NCBI GenBank assembly: GCA_963556255.1
Contig: OY744608.1
Coordinates: 4,898,367-4,962,366 of the forward strand
Source: Allolobophora icterica
Lineage: Eukaryota > Annelida > Clitellata > Crassiclitellata > Lumbricidae
Direction: 5' to 3'
Length of the DNA: 64,000 nt
Below are positions 23,821-35,365 of this stretch, one piece after another. A program made the translations under genes and the position numbers. The notes beneath the pieces are model-generated. The model was not told the origin of the DNA and ran no database searches. It worked only from the letters and a program-made list of their open reading frames with translations. The stretch's first letter is position 1. Each line of letters begins with the position of its first letter.

Positions 23821-23939
23821 TCCATGGGTCAACTGCTTAAGTGTCCAGAATATTCTACGCTGCCTATGCAATTAAGCAGCGTTGAGATATACAGAGCAAA
23901 GCATAACAGGATCTTTAGTCGGTGATACATAGTTAACGA

Positions 23940-24100
23940 GCATTTTCGGTTGCTCGAACTACTTTTTCGAACTCTCTCCCTTTGTCTGTGCACTCTGCAC
24001 TCTGTTGTCAACTTAAAACTTACCTCTTTCAAATTGCTTGGCCACCATAAGCTGCCTCTCTTTGTCTTGCAGACTGATCTAGATATCTACCTGATTGATC
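23940..24100 (+). pseudogene. LINE 3'-end fragment
   Basis: Nucleotide match to 13106-13250 ('ctctccctttgtctgtgc', 'aaaacttacct', 'gctgcctctctt'), the last coding block of a CR1/L2-like element, with frameshifts. Confidence 0.6.
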
Positions 24101-24579
24101 GCTATCAGAATAATTTACTACATATCAAATACTATATATAAATATATAAAAATACTGTATAATTACATAATATAATACATATATACAGTGGCGGCGATCT
24201 TGTCTGAGAGGTGGGGGAACAAAGTCGGCCTTGGTCTGGTTGATGACCGTTTTATAAGAATTCCTCCCGAGAAAAAAAATATTTTTTTTAGTCATTCACC
24301 TCTTTTACAACTTTTTTAGGGTCTCGCACCAATATCCCAATATGATCACTTTTTTTAGAACGTATGTCATCGTCCTTACATTTTTTTACTGTTTTTACTT
24401 TGTAGAAATTCTTCTCCGAAATTTTTAACCTTTTCTTAGGAATTTCTTCTTACTTTCAACTTTCTCAGAATTTTCGGGGGACACTTTCCTTATAAATTCA
24501 ATTTTTACCTCATCTGGTCGAAAAATGCTATGAAAACCATCACACGCAATTATATTTGTTGACGTTAATTTGAAAGTGT
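24101..24579. other. Noncoding stretch
   Basis: A possible hAT-type end 'cagtggcggcgatcttg' lies at about 24186, without a partner. The rest is AT-rich and unassigned. Confidence 0.35.
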
Positions 24580-24780
<201 letters not shown>

Positions 24781-25167
24781 GCATGTACAACACACTTCAC
24801 ACCTATATGTATATATATGCATGTGCATTTATTGAAAGTGTGTATTTGCATATATACATGTATTATGGTTAATCTTTATGTATAAATATATTCACTTCTA
24901 TATGTACAGGCCCATACATAGACATTATATTATAGACGTGTTGATTTATTCTATATTAAGACGGATGCTTTCCTTCATATATAATTATATATTATGCTTT
25001 TAGTATTTCTTGTGTGGAACAATTACTAAGGAATGCCGTTTAATTTGCATCAAACCATTTTATAGCAATTTGTTATCATAGACTGTGTTAGCTCTATTGC
25101 TTGAAATGTTGCTAAAATCAATGAATGATGGTGAATACTGAATTATAATATTATAAGGCTCTGCTTC

Positions 25168-25201
25168 GACACCTTTTAATGGTATTTTCCGTCGCTATAA
25201 G
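25168..25201 (+). promoter_or_regulatory. PSE-like/TATA module P14
   Basis: Box gacaccttttaatgg; TATAAG at 25196, spacing 26. Confidence 0.45.
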
Positions 25202-25261
25202 TGTCTCGTTTACTGTAATTTCAACGTTAAGATCACCACGCCGATGATTCGTTTTCTATTT

Positions 25262-25343
25262 GTTTAACGACGCTGTTTCATAACAAAGGTGATTAGTGTC
25301 GCCCTCCTCCTTAATAAAGGCTTGGGATTGGCACTGCCACAGA
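25262..25343 (-). repeat. 85-nt hairpin-type repeat
   Basis: Plus-strand reading gtttaacgacgctgtttc to ggattggcactgccac; it lies directly downstream of module M8. Confidence 0.65.
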
Positions 25344-25353
25344 ATACAAGTAG

Positions 25354-25386
25354 TATATTTTCGGGTAGAGCCACTTTAAATGTGTC
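25354..25386 (-). promoter_or_regulatory. PSE-like/TATA module M8
   Basis: Minus strand: gacacatttaaagtgg (one change in CACC); TATA starts at 25357, spacing 27. Confidence 0.4.
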
Positions 25387-25908
25387 TAAATTAGACGTTC
25401 TCATGGAATTCTCATAGATTTATAATTTGTCTCCGCCTCCATAATATAAGCCCTTCAGCCATTCTTGTCCATGTGCTGCAAGGGCGTCCACAAGGCCTGA
25501 GCCGCGTGCAAACTCGCGCAGGGCCGGAAATCAGTCTGGAATGGTCTTGGTCACCTTCGAAACGCGGCGGTATATTTCTTATTGGAAATACGTAGGCTAT
25601 AGTGGTGGATTTCACACTAGATGTCGTTAAGCTGTTGGAATTCGATTAAATTACTACTGGAATAAAACGCCACTGTGGTTTTCTCAGTAGTAAATATGTC
25701 AGCGTTGTCCACAAAATCTTTTAAACGAGTTAAAACCTCACTTCATGAAGAGCTTATTAAGGTAAATTGTAATTTTGCTAGAAGGCATGACCTAAATCAA
25801 CTGCCCTGGCAGCCACAAGATACCAATAAATATCGATACTGCTGCACCTAATATAACTACTACAATCATGTTCAGTCATACAACAACTTATAGGCCAACG
25901 CCTAATTA

Positions 25909-25945
25909 GACACCTTTAAATTTGATCAATCAGAAAGTATATAAA
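25909..25945 (+). promoter_or_regulatory. PSE-like/TATA module P15
   Basis: Box gacacctttaaatttg; TATATAA at 25938, spacing 27. Confidence 0.5.
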
Positions 25946-26178
25946 CGTGAATACGCGTTCAATTGTTAGTTAAATTCCTACATTGTTGATCTGGCGAAAT
26001 AAGAACGGCCTGACGTCCACAAGGTGTCGTTAACTGTAATAAATAACATTTTATATTCAGGTTTAACTTAGTGCTTGTGAATAGGCTGGTGCCCTGCGCT
26101 TGGTCTTCAAGTGGCGCTTTAGAAGTTTGGAGATTATGATTACGATTAGAAATAACACTTTATGTCGACGTCTACAAC

Positions 26179-26212
26179 GACACCTTTAAGTACATTTACC
26201 CGCTCTTATATA
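26179..26212 (+). promoter_or_regulatory. PSE-like/TATA module P16
   Basis: Box gacacctttaagtac; TATATA at 26207, spacing 26. Confidence 0.5.
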
Positions 26213-26329
26213 TTCGTCTAACGGCGTTCAATTAACAGTTTCAGCGAGTCTTGAAAGTCCTTTCATTACACGGATCAAGCAACACATTACTTTTCCTAAT
26301 TTCAGTCCTTAGGCTACCAATCAGCTGAC

Positions 26330-27385
26330 CGCGAAAGGTACTCTACTGAGTCTGAGACTGATCTACGTTGGACAACATTTTCTCATCTATTGATATAATA
26401 AAAGGCGTGCCTCACAGGTTGCCTCGACCTTAGTGCTGCTTTCGACCTGTCGACCGCCAGTTTCTACTTTATAGACTCAGTAAAGGCTTCGGTGTCTCTG
26501 CAGCCATGGAACTGCCTCAAATTGGTTAGCTTCTTACCTCTGCAATCGGTCTCAGCAAGTTGGTATTGGTACTGCTCGATCGGATCCTTCTCTCTGCACT
26601 GCTGGTGTCCCTCAGGGTTCTCTTCTCGGCTCACTATTATTTACGATCTTCAATTCACCAATCAGTCGCATAGCCAATCACTTTGGAGTCCAGTTACAGC
26701 AGTTTGCTGATGATACTTAGCTTTTTATTGCTCTGTCACCAACGGATCAGTCCGGTAAAGGAATACTAGAAGAGTGCCTCTCTTCAGTGCATGCATGGTT
26801 CTGCTTCAACGGTCTTGCTATAAACTCAGAAAATTTTGAGGCAATCACGTTTGGCTTTCGCCAGGGACCGCGCTCTTTCTCTTCTCATTCTAGCGTCGAC
26901 CTTGCTGGCACTGTTGTTCCAATATCAAAGACTGTCAAAACATTCGGGGTCACTTTGGACAGTAATCTCACATTCCAAACCCACATAGCAAACCTTTGCA
27001 AATCTTGTTTCTATCATATCAGGGCAATACGTCACATAATTTCTGCTCTTACCAAAGACATATCACAGACCATAGCCTGTTCTCAGATCTTCAAGTCAAC
27101 AGGCTTCAACGCATCCAAAATTCTTTGACTCGCGTGGTCTTGCGTGCATCTCTTCGTTCAAATTATTAACTCTGCTCCATCAGCTGCATTTGGTTCCTGC
27201 ACAATTCAGAATAACTGGCCTGTTTGACCTATAAAACGCTCACAATGTGCACTCCTACCATATCTCCAACCACTTTACTCTGTCTTGACATCTCGCCACT
27301 CAGTCTGCGGTCTTCGGTTATGGGTCTTTTCGATGAGCCTAGATGTATAGCACTGCCATGAGGCTCTCGTGCATTCCGTTTTGCT
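26330..27385 (+). pseudogene. CR1/L2-like LINE reverse-transcriptase fragment
   Basis: Shifted plus frames rebuild the palm and thumb: LDLSAAFD (26426 on), NWLASYL, AGVPQGSLLGSLLFTIF, QLQQFADDT, then in the longest frame (26787-27128) HAWFCFNGLAINSENFEAIT, GTVVPISKTVKTFGVTLDSN and SCFYHIRAIRHI. After that comes QRIQNSLTRVVLR in another frame and a C-terminal 'GSRAFRF'. The catalytic box reads FADD with a stop directly after it. Multiple frameshifts make it a dead copy of a family different from the one at 58652. Confidence 0.88.
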
Positions 27386-27389
27386 GGAC

Positions 27390-27977
27390 ATATGCGGTCC
27401 TCACAGGGGCCACTGCGGCGACCTAGTTGGTCCTAAGGGTCACCACGGCTTCGTGCGCAGGAGGTGCCTTGGACGCTCTCTACGTCACCACGCCATCGGT
27501 GATATTATTTTGGCGCGCCCTGCTCGGAACGCACATTCCTAGTATTAGGGCACCGGCGGGCCTGTTTAGATCTGAAGGCAAAAGATCCAACGGAGCCACC
27601 CTAGAACCCTCGCCAGGAGGGAAATACTTGGCGTGGGATACCACTATTGTCCATACTTGTGCGCCTCTTACATCGCCCACTCAGCCGGTTCGGTCGGTCC
27701 AGCATCATTGCAGGAGGTCAACCGAAAAATACAAAAATACCGGGGACATCCGGCTTCGCATGCATTCAAACCGGTGGCCATTGAGATCCTGGTTCCGTTC
27801 AACCCTTCGGCCTCAGATTTCATCAGTGAAATAGGCAGTCGCATTATATCCATTAGTGACGACATACGCAAGTCAATCTTCCTTTTCCAGCGTTTGTCGA
27901 TAACCATTCAACGCTACAATCTGTTCGTTTTTAAAGGTACCGGTACTTTTCCTTCAAACCCTGAAGACGAGGCCTGA
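27390..27977 (+). pseudogene. Retroelement C-terminal domain fragment
   Basis: The plus frame ending at 27977 reads SYIAHSAGSVGPASLQEVNR and AFKPVAIEILVPFNPSASDF, then FLFQRLSITIQRYN. Upstream, in the same frame with stops, are CGDLVGPKGHHGF and, in another frame, RSEGKRSNGATLEPSPGGKY. This order (CRCG...GxHGxxC, SDGKRPDG, WD.TVV, then F.P.A.E.LG..) is a C-terminal domain found in retroelement ORFs of cnidarians and molluscs, as I recall it; its function is unclear. A frameshift lies near 27650. It abuts the previous fragment but probably belongs to another element. Confidence 0.65.
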
Positions 27978-28497
27978 TCCTTCAGACATTTACTCTGCTC
28001 CTAATTTTTTCCAGATCTGATGGATCTCTGATACCTCGGAAAAAAATAATAGTATTAATGATATCATTATGGTAATAGTAGGCCCTAATGGTAAATAGTA
28101 ACTTGGTTAATAATAGTAGCAGTAATTCGACTAATAACAATAAAGATAATATTATTATACTTAGTGTAAGTATTTTATTATTTTTGTTTTTTCTCTAGGA
28201 TTTATCAATCGGAGCTTAATGTAACTACAGTAAGTCCAATGGTCAATCGAATGCAAAGTTATTAATCAGAAAGCGAATATTTCTACAATATATTTGAATT
28301 TAGCTACAAGATAACTCTAAACATTGGATACTATATATTAAGACATTCTCTGTTGTAATAATAGCTGATACAAAAGTTTTGCAAGTTAAACATGAAGGAT
28401 TCTGACAGCCAAAATTTTGGCCAACGTTACCTGATGACTACTACTTCCAAATATCCAAGCTAGCTTCAAAAGATAAGCGTTTGTTACAATTTACCTA

Positions 28498-28533
28498 GAT
28501 ACCTTTTACACATAATCAGACAACTCTATAAGA
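28498..28533 (+). promoter_or_regulatory. PSE-like/TATA module P17
   Basis: Box gatacctttta (variant); TATAAG at 28527, spacing 27. Confidence 0.4.
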
Positions 28534-28629
28534 ACCATCAGAACCATACACTGCCCAGTGTGTCTTGAAGACCGATAATTCTTATACAAAAGCTAGAACA
28601 AAAGTTAAGCTTGTGTTAAAATCTTCTTT

Positions 28630-28664
28630 GATACCTTTTAATCATATCCATACAACTCTAAAAG
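28630..28664 (+). promoter_or_regulatory. PSE-like/TATA module P18 (degenerate TATA)
   Basis: Box gataccttttaatc; TAAAAG at 28659, spacing 27. It resembles P17. Confidence 0.35.
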
Positions 28665-28715
28665 AATCATCAGTCATGAAATACTTGCCAGTAACTCCGT
28701 CACTGCTCGTACTCT

Positions 28716-28802
28716 GGCAGTGCCAGCGTCAAGCTTGGATAAAAGAGGAGGGCGACGCTAATCATCTTTGCTATGACACAGCGTCGTTAAAAAGCAACTA
28801 AC
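28716..28802 (+). repeat. 85-nt hairpin-type repeat, stem intact
   Basis: Reads ctctggcagtgccagcg to cagcgtcgttaaaaagc. CGACGCT and AGCGTCG pair perfectly. Confidence 0.7.
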
Positions 28803-28957
28803 CAACACTTGCCAGTTATTTAAGCCATACGTACGGTAAGAACACTATAATATGAAGAGTGATAGCTGTTCAACACAATTTCTGTCAACGTCAACGGCTT
28901 TTGTTGCCATAAGATGTCGTTTAACTGGAAGAACAGAAAATGAGCCACTGCCAGATA

Positions 28958-29113
28958 CTCTCCAGTGCCAGTCCGCAACCCGATTAAGGGGAAGAGTGAC
29001 GCTAATCATCTTTATCTTCGCCACCGTCAGTAATCTGGTAGTGCCAGTCTCAAGCACGGATAAGTGGGTGAGCGACGCTAATAAATTTTGTCATGACACA
29101 GCTTTGTTAACAG
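28958..29113 (+). repeat. Two tandem 85-nt repeat copies
   Basis: The first (28958-29030) is cut short after 'gacgctaatcatcttta'. The second (29031-29113) runs to 'gctttgttaacagaaac'. Module P19 follows about 50 bp downstream. Confidence 0.6.
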
Positions 29114-29164
29114 AAACTACACATAATAAACTTAACTCCGCTGCATATTTTTCTTTTCTCCTTG

Positions 29165-29201
29165 GACACCCTTTAAACGCTTTCAAAAGTTGCTCTATAT
29201 T
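29165..29201 (+). promoter_or_regulatory. PSE-like/TATA module P19
   Basis: Box gacaccctttaaacgc (extra C); TATATT at 29196, spacing 29. Confidence 0.4.
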
Positions 29202-29439
29202 TATACCAGGTCTAGCGCAAACGATAGTAGCTGTACACATGAAGATTCAAAAACTAATGCGTTGAAACTCTATAAAGAACACAATCGTTACTAACTACGC
29301 TATGTTTCATGTTTCACTTCGCTACCTTTAAAACGCTGGCATCAACGTCTTATTTATTCTGAGCCAGCACCAAAATTCTTAATTAAATGATAGTCCTTAT
29401 CAAAAAATTGTCCATCGTTTTAACGAGGCAACTCGACTA

Positions 29440-29570
29440 TAGCGAGTGAGTACATTGACCACAATATCAGTGGAAAGATGAGACGGTGAGAGAGGACTGA
29501 CCACCCGCCCTGAAAAGCCGACGCTAAGCGAATAAAGATGCTAACACTTCATACCCATGGTTGCCTCAGT
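29440..29570 (+). repeat. SINE 3' body fragment
   Basis: Shares 'tggaaagatgagac', 'agaggactgaccacccg' and 'gccgacgctaagcgaa' with the other bodies. Confidence 0.5.
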
Positions 29571-29887
29571 ACTAGCTTAAGTGACTGCTCTTCTTAACAT
29601 ACATGACTGAATCTCTGAGATTTCACAGGCAGCGACAAGTGAACGGACCTGGTATACTCACTAGATGTCGTTAAACACTGCAGTATTATTTCAGCGAGTA
29701 TGTAGTTTAAATCTCTTGATATTTCGATATGCAAGTGGAATGTCGCTTTAACGAACATTAGTTGATGCTTTAATAATGTGACGATCTAGAAACGTGTTTG
29801 GAAATTCAGCTGCTTAGAGTCTAACTGATATTTTGTTCGACCAACAACGAAAAGTCTATAGATTAGTGGGAATGACACATTGGCACC

Positions 29888-30123
29888 GGTCATGTACACA
29901 CAGATGCATGCATACACACATGCACAGACACATACATATATATACATATATGCAAGCATACATACATAGGTACATACATACATATGCATACATATATACA
30001 TACATGCATGCAAACATACATACATACATACACACATGCACGCATACATACATACATACATACATATATACATACATACATACATACATATATACATACA
30101 TATATACATACATATATACATAC
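29888..30123. repeat. (CATA)n-rich tract
   Basis: Imperfect CATA repeats. The hAT element at 30132 inserted into it. Confidence 0.9.
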
Positions 30124-30131
30124 ATACATTC

Positions 30132-31034
30132 TAGGGACCAGCGAATCACAAATTTTCAGTCGAATCGAATCTCGAATCGAATCGTGGGTAAAGGTTCGAA
30201 TTCGAATCGAATCTCGAATCGAATCAGCGGGTACCAGTTTTGATATTCATGAAGCTTGCATAGGTGTACCACAGTATCAATATATCAATAACTTTTCTGC
30301 AGTTTCAAATCAATTTAACTAAACATTAAGCTAATTAACAGGATTAAAAATAACACAAATTAATTTATGAGTCCTTGGTCGTTCCACTCGCTCGCCTAGC
30401 AAGATACGAGCGAGCGGTTAATCGCTCGCCTAGCCGAAGGCGTCGCATCGTCGTCGTCGCTGGAGAGTTAAACTCCAAGACGATAGAGGAACCATTATTT
30501 TATTTACCTAATTTACATTACTTTAATTAACTTAGGTGAATGTGTGCCGTGACCTAATGGCTGCTGAGTCATGACTCTAATTTTGTAAGCCCTACAATAT
30601 GATTGGCCATAACAACACGGTCGACACTTCACGCCTCGTGACCTCATTCGTAAAGTCACTAATTATATGTAGCTATACGAATACGATACACAAAATACGC
30701 TGTGCACAAAAGCTCTAGAGATCGACTGCCCCACCGCTTGCCTACTAAATCCAGCGCCATCGATTTTCAAACCGCATACTATTTTCATATGAAATCCTTT
30801 TCTTGTCAGAGGTTTTGCTGTCGTCGCTTGCCGCGTTGCACGCAGAAATTAAACAATGGATCCACGCGCAGTAAATAACTAAAACAATTAGTTTACAACA
30901 AAGTGCGTAAGGGCTAATCATTTTTCTGAAAACGAATCGAAATTTTTTCGAATCATGACATCATTTTCGAATCGAATCGAATACCGCCGTCCGATTCGTT
31001 TTCGAATCGAATATCGAAGCTTCGCAGGTCCCTA
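30132..31034. mobile_element. hAT-like non-autonomous element, 903 bp, TSD atacattc
   Basis: Termini are tagggaccagcgaa and, inverted, tagggacctgcgaa. The 8-bp target duplication atacattc is at 30124-30131 and 31035-31042. Subterminal TCGAATCGAAT motifs are repeated and inverted near both ends. Internal sequence has no transposase frame. Confidence 0.9.
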
Positions 31035-31080
31035 ATACATTCCCACATAGGCTACATATGCACATGCATACATGCATGCA

Positions 31081-31425
31081 TATATACATACATGCCTACA
31101 TTGATTCTCGCATACATATGGATGTACAGAACCCGACGAATAGAGTCAGCGATGTGACGATAGGTGTCGTATTCGCCATCTCCGTCAGATCAAATCCTGA
31201 CAGAGACACATTATACTGCGCTCGCAACGCCACCTAGCGTCTGGAGCGTCGGCGAAGAGAGAGAAGCGCCACCTTGTGACCGGAGTCTATCCAGTCGACG
31301 GATTCATAGGTCAGACATCTGCTCGCTGTGCATCCGTCCGGGTTGTCATGGCGACCGATTAGGATCGACCGCTAGTCATAATAAAGGCGACATGACGGAG
31401 ATTTTGAGATTTCGACGAAACGGAC
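31081..31425 (-). repeat. Inverted partner of the repeat at 2070-2415
   Basis: See the 2070 entry. A short frame on the plus strand (31164-31448) is inside this repeat and is not a gene. Confidence 0.65.
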
Positions 31426-31508
31426 GAAGCACATTTGCTCCTCCGTAGAACAACGAACAACAACTCATGAATACTGATCTAGGACGACCACTCTACGATT
31501 CAGTATAC

Positions 31509-31650
<142 letters not shown>

Positions 31651-31984
31651 CACAGATGTATATAGGAGGTATGTATATATATATATACATGTATTATATG
31701 TAATCTATATGTATAATTTATACATATATATTCACATGTATATTGTCAGGACCATATATAGACATTATTTCATAGACATGTGGTTTTACTCTATATTAAG
31801 ATGCATGCTTTGCTTGTACAAAGAAATATACATTTGCATAGAGATATGCGTATAATATGTCGACAGAAATCAGTAAAACTATATATTTATTATATATACG
31901 TCATTTTCAGGAGCATTAGTCTTGAATCAAATACAGTCTTGTATGTTTCTATCTCTATGTGAGTACAGATAGAAAAACCTGGTG

Positions 31985-32130
31985 TGTGTTTGTGTGCGTG
32001 CGTGTGTGTATGTATATTTGTGTTTGCATGTGTGTGTGTGTTTATGTGTGTGCTTGTATGTGTGTTTGTACGTGTGTGTGTGTGTGTGTGTTTGGGTGCG
32101 TTTGTAAATGTGTGCGTGGGGCTCTACGTG
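31985..32130. repeat. (TG)-rich tract
   Basis: Imperfect GT/GTGC repeat. The apparent frames on both strands reflect composition. Confidence 0.85.
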
Positions 32131-32899
32131 TGTGCGTGGGTTCGCCACTGGTGACTCTTCTCGTCTTCGATGCTTGTTTTGCTCCCTGACTAAATATCTG
32201 TTCCTATAATGACATTAGACATCGTTTAATCAGCGTTGAGTCTGATTAGTGGTTCTTTAATTGGAGCAATTTAAATTAATGCCTAATTGCAATTACGGTA
32301 TATGTTGTTCAATGTTATCTAGGGATATGCAGGTTTTTCTACAATTTCTGGATAACATATATTTAATTACTTTTTGGGATTCAATCAAAGAAGAATTGAT
32401 ATCTGAATATATATAATATCATAGATATCTAATTCCCAAGCTCTTTGCAAGCGTAACATGACTCGCCTATTATAATAAGAAGATGTTGGCCGCAGTCGCA
32501 CAACAAAAACAAGCGAAAATCCGACAAAATGTAACACAGTGCAGACTGATGAAGAGAAAGGTTCAAGACGAAAGGAAAAACGTTATCCAGGCACAGACAA
32601 AACAGAGACTTTCAACAAATCTGTCCCATGAGACCACCAACCAAAGTCCAGTCTCAACACAGATACGGATTCCAGCATTTTAGAAAGCATCTTAGTCGTG
32701 CGCATGATACAGCATTATAGAAGAAATATCAATGCTAGTTATAAAATCAATTTTATAACTTTGGTTGAAATTGTTTTAAAGGTGTCTAATTAGACGTCAA
32801 TCTATATAATTATTATCAGCGATTGGATTCCCTGAGTTTAACGGCATCTTATGGCAACATAGGCCTTTGACATCAATAGAAAAGCTGTTTTGAACAGTT
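32131..32899. other. Noncoding stretch
   Basis: A short plus frame (32483-32683) is lysine/glutamine rich without a known motif; I do not support it as a gene. It also contains module M9 and a short-repeat copy at 32838. Confidence 0.4.
32754..32786 (-). promoter_or_regulatory. PSE-like/TATA module M9
   Basis: Minus strand: gacacctttaaaacaa; TATAAA starts at 32757, spacing 27. Confidence 0.5.
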
Positions 32900-33860
32900 T
32901 TCATCTTTCCTATGGTATAGTTCTTCTTCAAGTGTTCTGCTCTTGGACAGTTTCGAACGTCCAGTGCTGCCACTCTTCTCGGTTTGCTGCATGTTTCCAT
33001 TCACTATCATCCAGTTTATCAGCATCCGTCAAGTCTTACTCTCGTTCTCTTGCCTCCATTCTTCCTTCCATGATGGTTCTCATTAGGGAATTCCCTCTCA
33101 GACTGTGTCCAATCACTTCCTCTGTCTTTCTCTTCGGGGTCGTCCATTAATTATGTCAACAAATTTTAGGAAGTCCCTCCCCCTTGTCAACAACTGTCAA
33201 ACATTCAAGGACACCCGTAATAAAATTATGTCAACAAATTCCCCCCCCCCCCCGATAAAAGAAATTATTTTTCCATCGAAAAAGAAACTCTAAATATTAG
33301 ATGTTCAAAAACAACTCAGGATATTCGCATTTAAGCGATTATGCAGCGCCTTTTCTCATTAATCTTCGAACAACGAACAATTAAGATAGTTTCAAATGAA
33401 GAAAATATCGCGTTAGATTAAATTACTTACAAAAAAGTTATAGATCACTCATAAAGACTTTCTGAATATATGGCAGCGTTTTGATTAAATTATTGTTGAC
33501 GTCAACTTGTCTTGAACACCCCCTCCCCCTTGTAAACAATTGTCAAACTTTTTGAAACCCCTCCCTCCTCCATTTTTTTGACATAATTAATGGATGACCC
33601 CTTTATAGTAGCCACAAGAGATCTTTTAGGTCTGTATTCCACCTCACAAATCACCATTTCGTTTGTTTTATGCTCTATCTAGGTAACGTTTTCCCATCCT
33701 GCGTCAGACCAACATTTCCAAAGCCTCAATTCTTCTCATGTCTTCCTTTCCGATGGTCCGTATTTCTAGTCCGTATACAATGCTACACTCCATTTCATTG
33801 TTTCAACCTATCTTTTTTTATTTCTATTCCATCACATAGAAATGGTTTTAATCGTTTCGC
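32900..33860 (-). pseudogene. RTE-like LINE debris split by a MITE
   Basis: 32900-33135 and 33602-33860 resemble, on the minus strand, the degraded C-terminal part of RTE-like elements (for example 'VYGLEIRTIGKEDMRRIEAL' from the right part). The two parts appear to be one sequence interrupted by the element at 33136-33601. Confidence 0.55.
33136..33601. mobile_element. MITE, 466 bp, TIR ggggtcgtccattaatta
   Basis: The ends ggggtcgtccattaattatg and, inverted, ggggtcatccattaattatg are near-perfect terminal inverted repeats continuing into 'tcaa'. 'gtccctcccccttgtcaaca' and a similar 'ccctcccccttgtaaac' recur inside. I cannot define the target duplication or superfamily. A run of 13 C lies at 33241-33253. 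Confidence 0.75.
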
Positions 33861-33915
33861 ATAAGCTGAGCCTGAGATAGTGGGTGAATAATTTCGAAAA
33901 ATGTCGTTGATAAAT

Positions 33916-33952
33916 ATATATATAACGTTGGTAGAAACGTTTTAAAGGTAGC
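33916..33952 (-). promoter_or_regulatory. PSE-like/TATA module M10
   Basis: Minus strand: gctacctttaaaacg; TATATA starts at 33924, spacing 26. Confidence 0.45.
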
Positions 33953-34181
33953 TAACTATAGGATAAATTTTGCAGTGTTATGGTAACACCTTGTTACAGC
34001 GCCGGTGTTGTCTTCCTTTTCTTGCACGTATGTATTTGCATTTAGATTGTAAAATATGATTTCAACAATTTAACGACATTTTCTGGCATCAAAAACAGTT
34101 GTGCTGATAACATAAACCAGTTCTCACCATTCGCATTGCGTTACCAAAGATAATAATATTATGACTCACCGAGTTAGTTAG

Positions 34182-34270
34182 TTTTTGTTTAATGGCACTG
34201 TGTCATAACAAAGATGATTAGCGTCGCCCTCATTTATCACTGCAGGCTTGGAACTGGCACTACCATATAC
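34182..34270 (-). repeat. 85-nt hairpin-type repeat
   Basis: Plus-strand reading ttgtttaatggcactgtg to ggaactggcactaccata. Confidence 0.6.
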
Positions 34271-34380
34271 GAGTAGAGACGAGATGAAGACATATAGTAG
34301 TTTTAGTTTAACGACATTATGTGATAGCAGACAGAGTTCTTTGAAAGATTATAGTTGACGGCAAAGTGTTCCAAAGAAAA

Positions 34381-34412
34381 TATAATGCTTGAAAATCCGT
34401 AATAAAGGTGTC
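34381..34412 (-). promoter_or_regulatory. PSE-like/TATA module M11
   Basis: Minus strand: gacacctttattacgg; TATA at 34384, spacing 26. Confidence 0.45.
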
Positions 34413-34494
34413 TTATGATATTTATTACATTATCCAATGTTTGACTAAGACCGTTGACACAACGATAGGAAGAAACTATAGAGTTCTTGAGGTT

Positions 34495-34496
<2 letters not shown>

Positions 34497-34566
<70 letters not shown>
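34497..34566. repeat. (TA)n microsatellite
   Basis: 70 bp; the left flank of the solo LTR. Confidence 0.95.
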
Positions 34567-34570
<4 letters not shown>

Positions 34571-35014
34571 ACGAGTTCATCCTAATAAAAGCTCAAACAA
34601 CTCGTGTCTAGTTTAAACAGGTATAATTCTCCAAACAAAATAACGATACATTACCCAACCGTAGAATGACGGTGGAAAACGGTTCGATCAGCACACACGG
34701 AAGAACGCCAAAGAAAACCTGGTCTTCAATGCAGCAACAGGCTGACGACCAGAAAAGTAGACGCGTAGAAAGACGTCAAACACCAAACGTGTAAATCTTC
34801 ACGAAAGTAACTTAATTACCATGCACAGGAAGTACTCGGTCAAGACTATAGACGCCCAGTCGGCAGTATCATCAGAGACTTCAGCCACACACCCTATTCT
34901 CTATCCTTATATAGTAGATCTTTCCCCGGTAGAGGTCTCTTATTAGCCAAAGAAAACCAGTCAAGCAGGACTGTTATCCATCCTAGAACTATAGTCAGTC
35001 ATGGGATCCTAACA
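34567..35014 (-). mobile_element. Solo LTR
   Basis: 448 bp. On the minus strand it begins tgttaggatccc and ends actcgtaaca, the TG...CA ends of an LTR. A TATA box (ctatataagg) lies about 90 bp in and 'ttttattagg' near the end. Flanking atat on both sides (34563-34566, 35015-35018) fits a 4-bp duplication, but the site is AT repeat so this is weak. No internal element remains. Confidence 0.7.
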
Positions 35015-35114
35015 ATATATATATAATTATATTTTCTAGATTTTCTAGAAATGGGTTTTGAGTCTCATCTTGAAGGTGTCCTCCGTAGTCGATGAGCGAA
35101 TCGAAGCTGGAATG

Positions 35115-35116
<2 letters not shown>

Positions 35117-35212
<96 letters not shown>

Positions 35213-35323
35213 ATATACATACATATATACATACATATATTCATATATATATATAAATATATATTCATAATATATATATATTCATAATATATATATTCAT
35301 AATATATATATACATATTCATAA

Positions 35324-35361
<38 letters not shown>

Positions 35362-35365
35362 TATA
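35117..35365. repeat. (TA)n and TA-derived tract
   Basis: (TA)n at 35117-35212 followed by degenerate TATATTCATAA units and another (TA)n at 35329-35358. Confidence 0.9.

Larger units (their letters stand above)
24905..26320. repeat. Segmental duplicate of 8271-9660
   Basis: Collinear with 8271-9660. The promoter-like modules P14, M8, P15 and P16 keep their spacing in both copies while the intervening sequence has drifted and gained indels. Confidence 0.8.
27978..29887. other. Noncoding mosaic
   Basis: Holds modules P17-P19, three copies of the 85-nt repeat, a SINE 3' body and a short-repeat copy 'ccataagatgtcgtttaac' (about 28910). It resembles 9870-10520 and 15000-15960 in its right half. 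No gene. Confidence 0.55.
33861..34496. other. Noncoding stretch
   Basis: Contains modules M10 and M11, an 85-nt repeat and a tract similar to 5440-5660. No gene. Confidence 0.5.

Noticed and set aside
31164..31448. 94-codon plus-strand frame
   Set aside because: It lies within the interspersed repeat shared with 2070-2415; the partner copy does not keep the frame.
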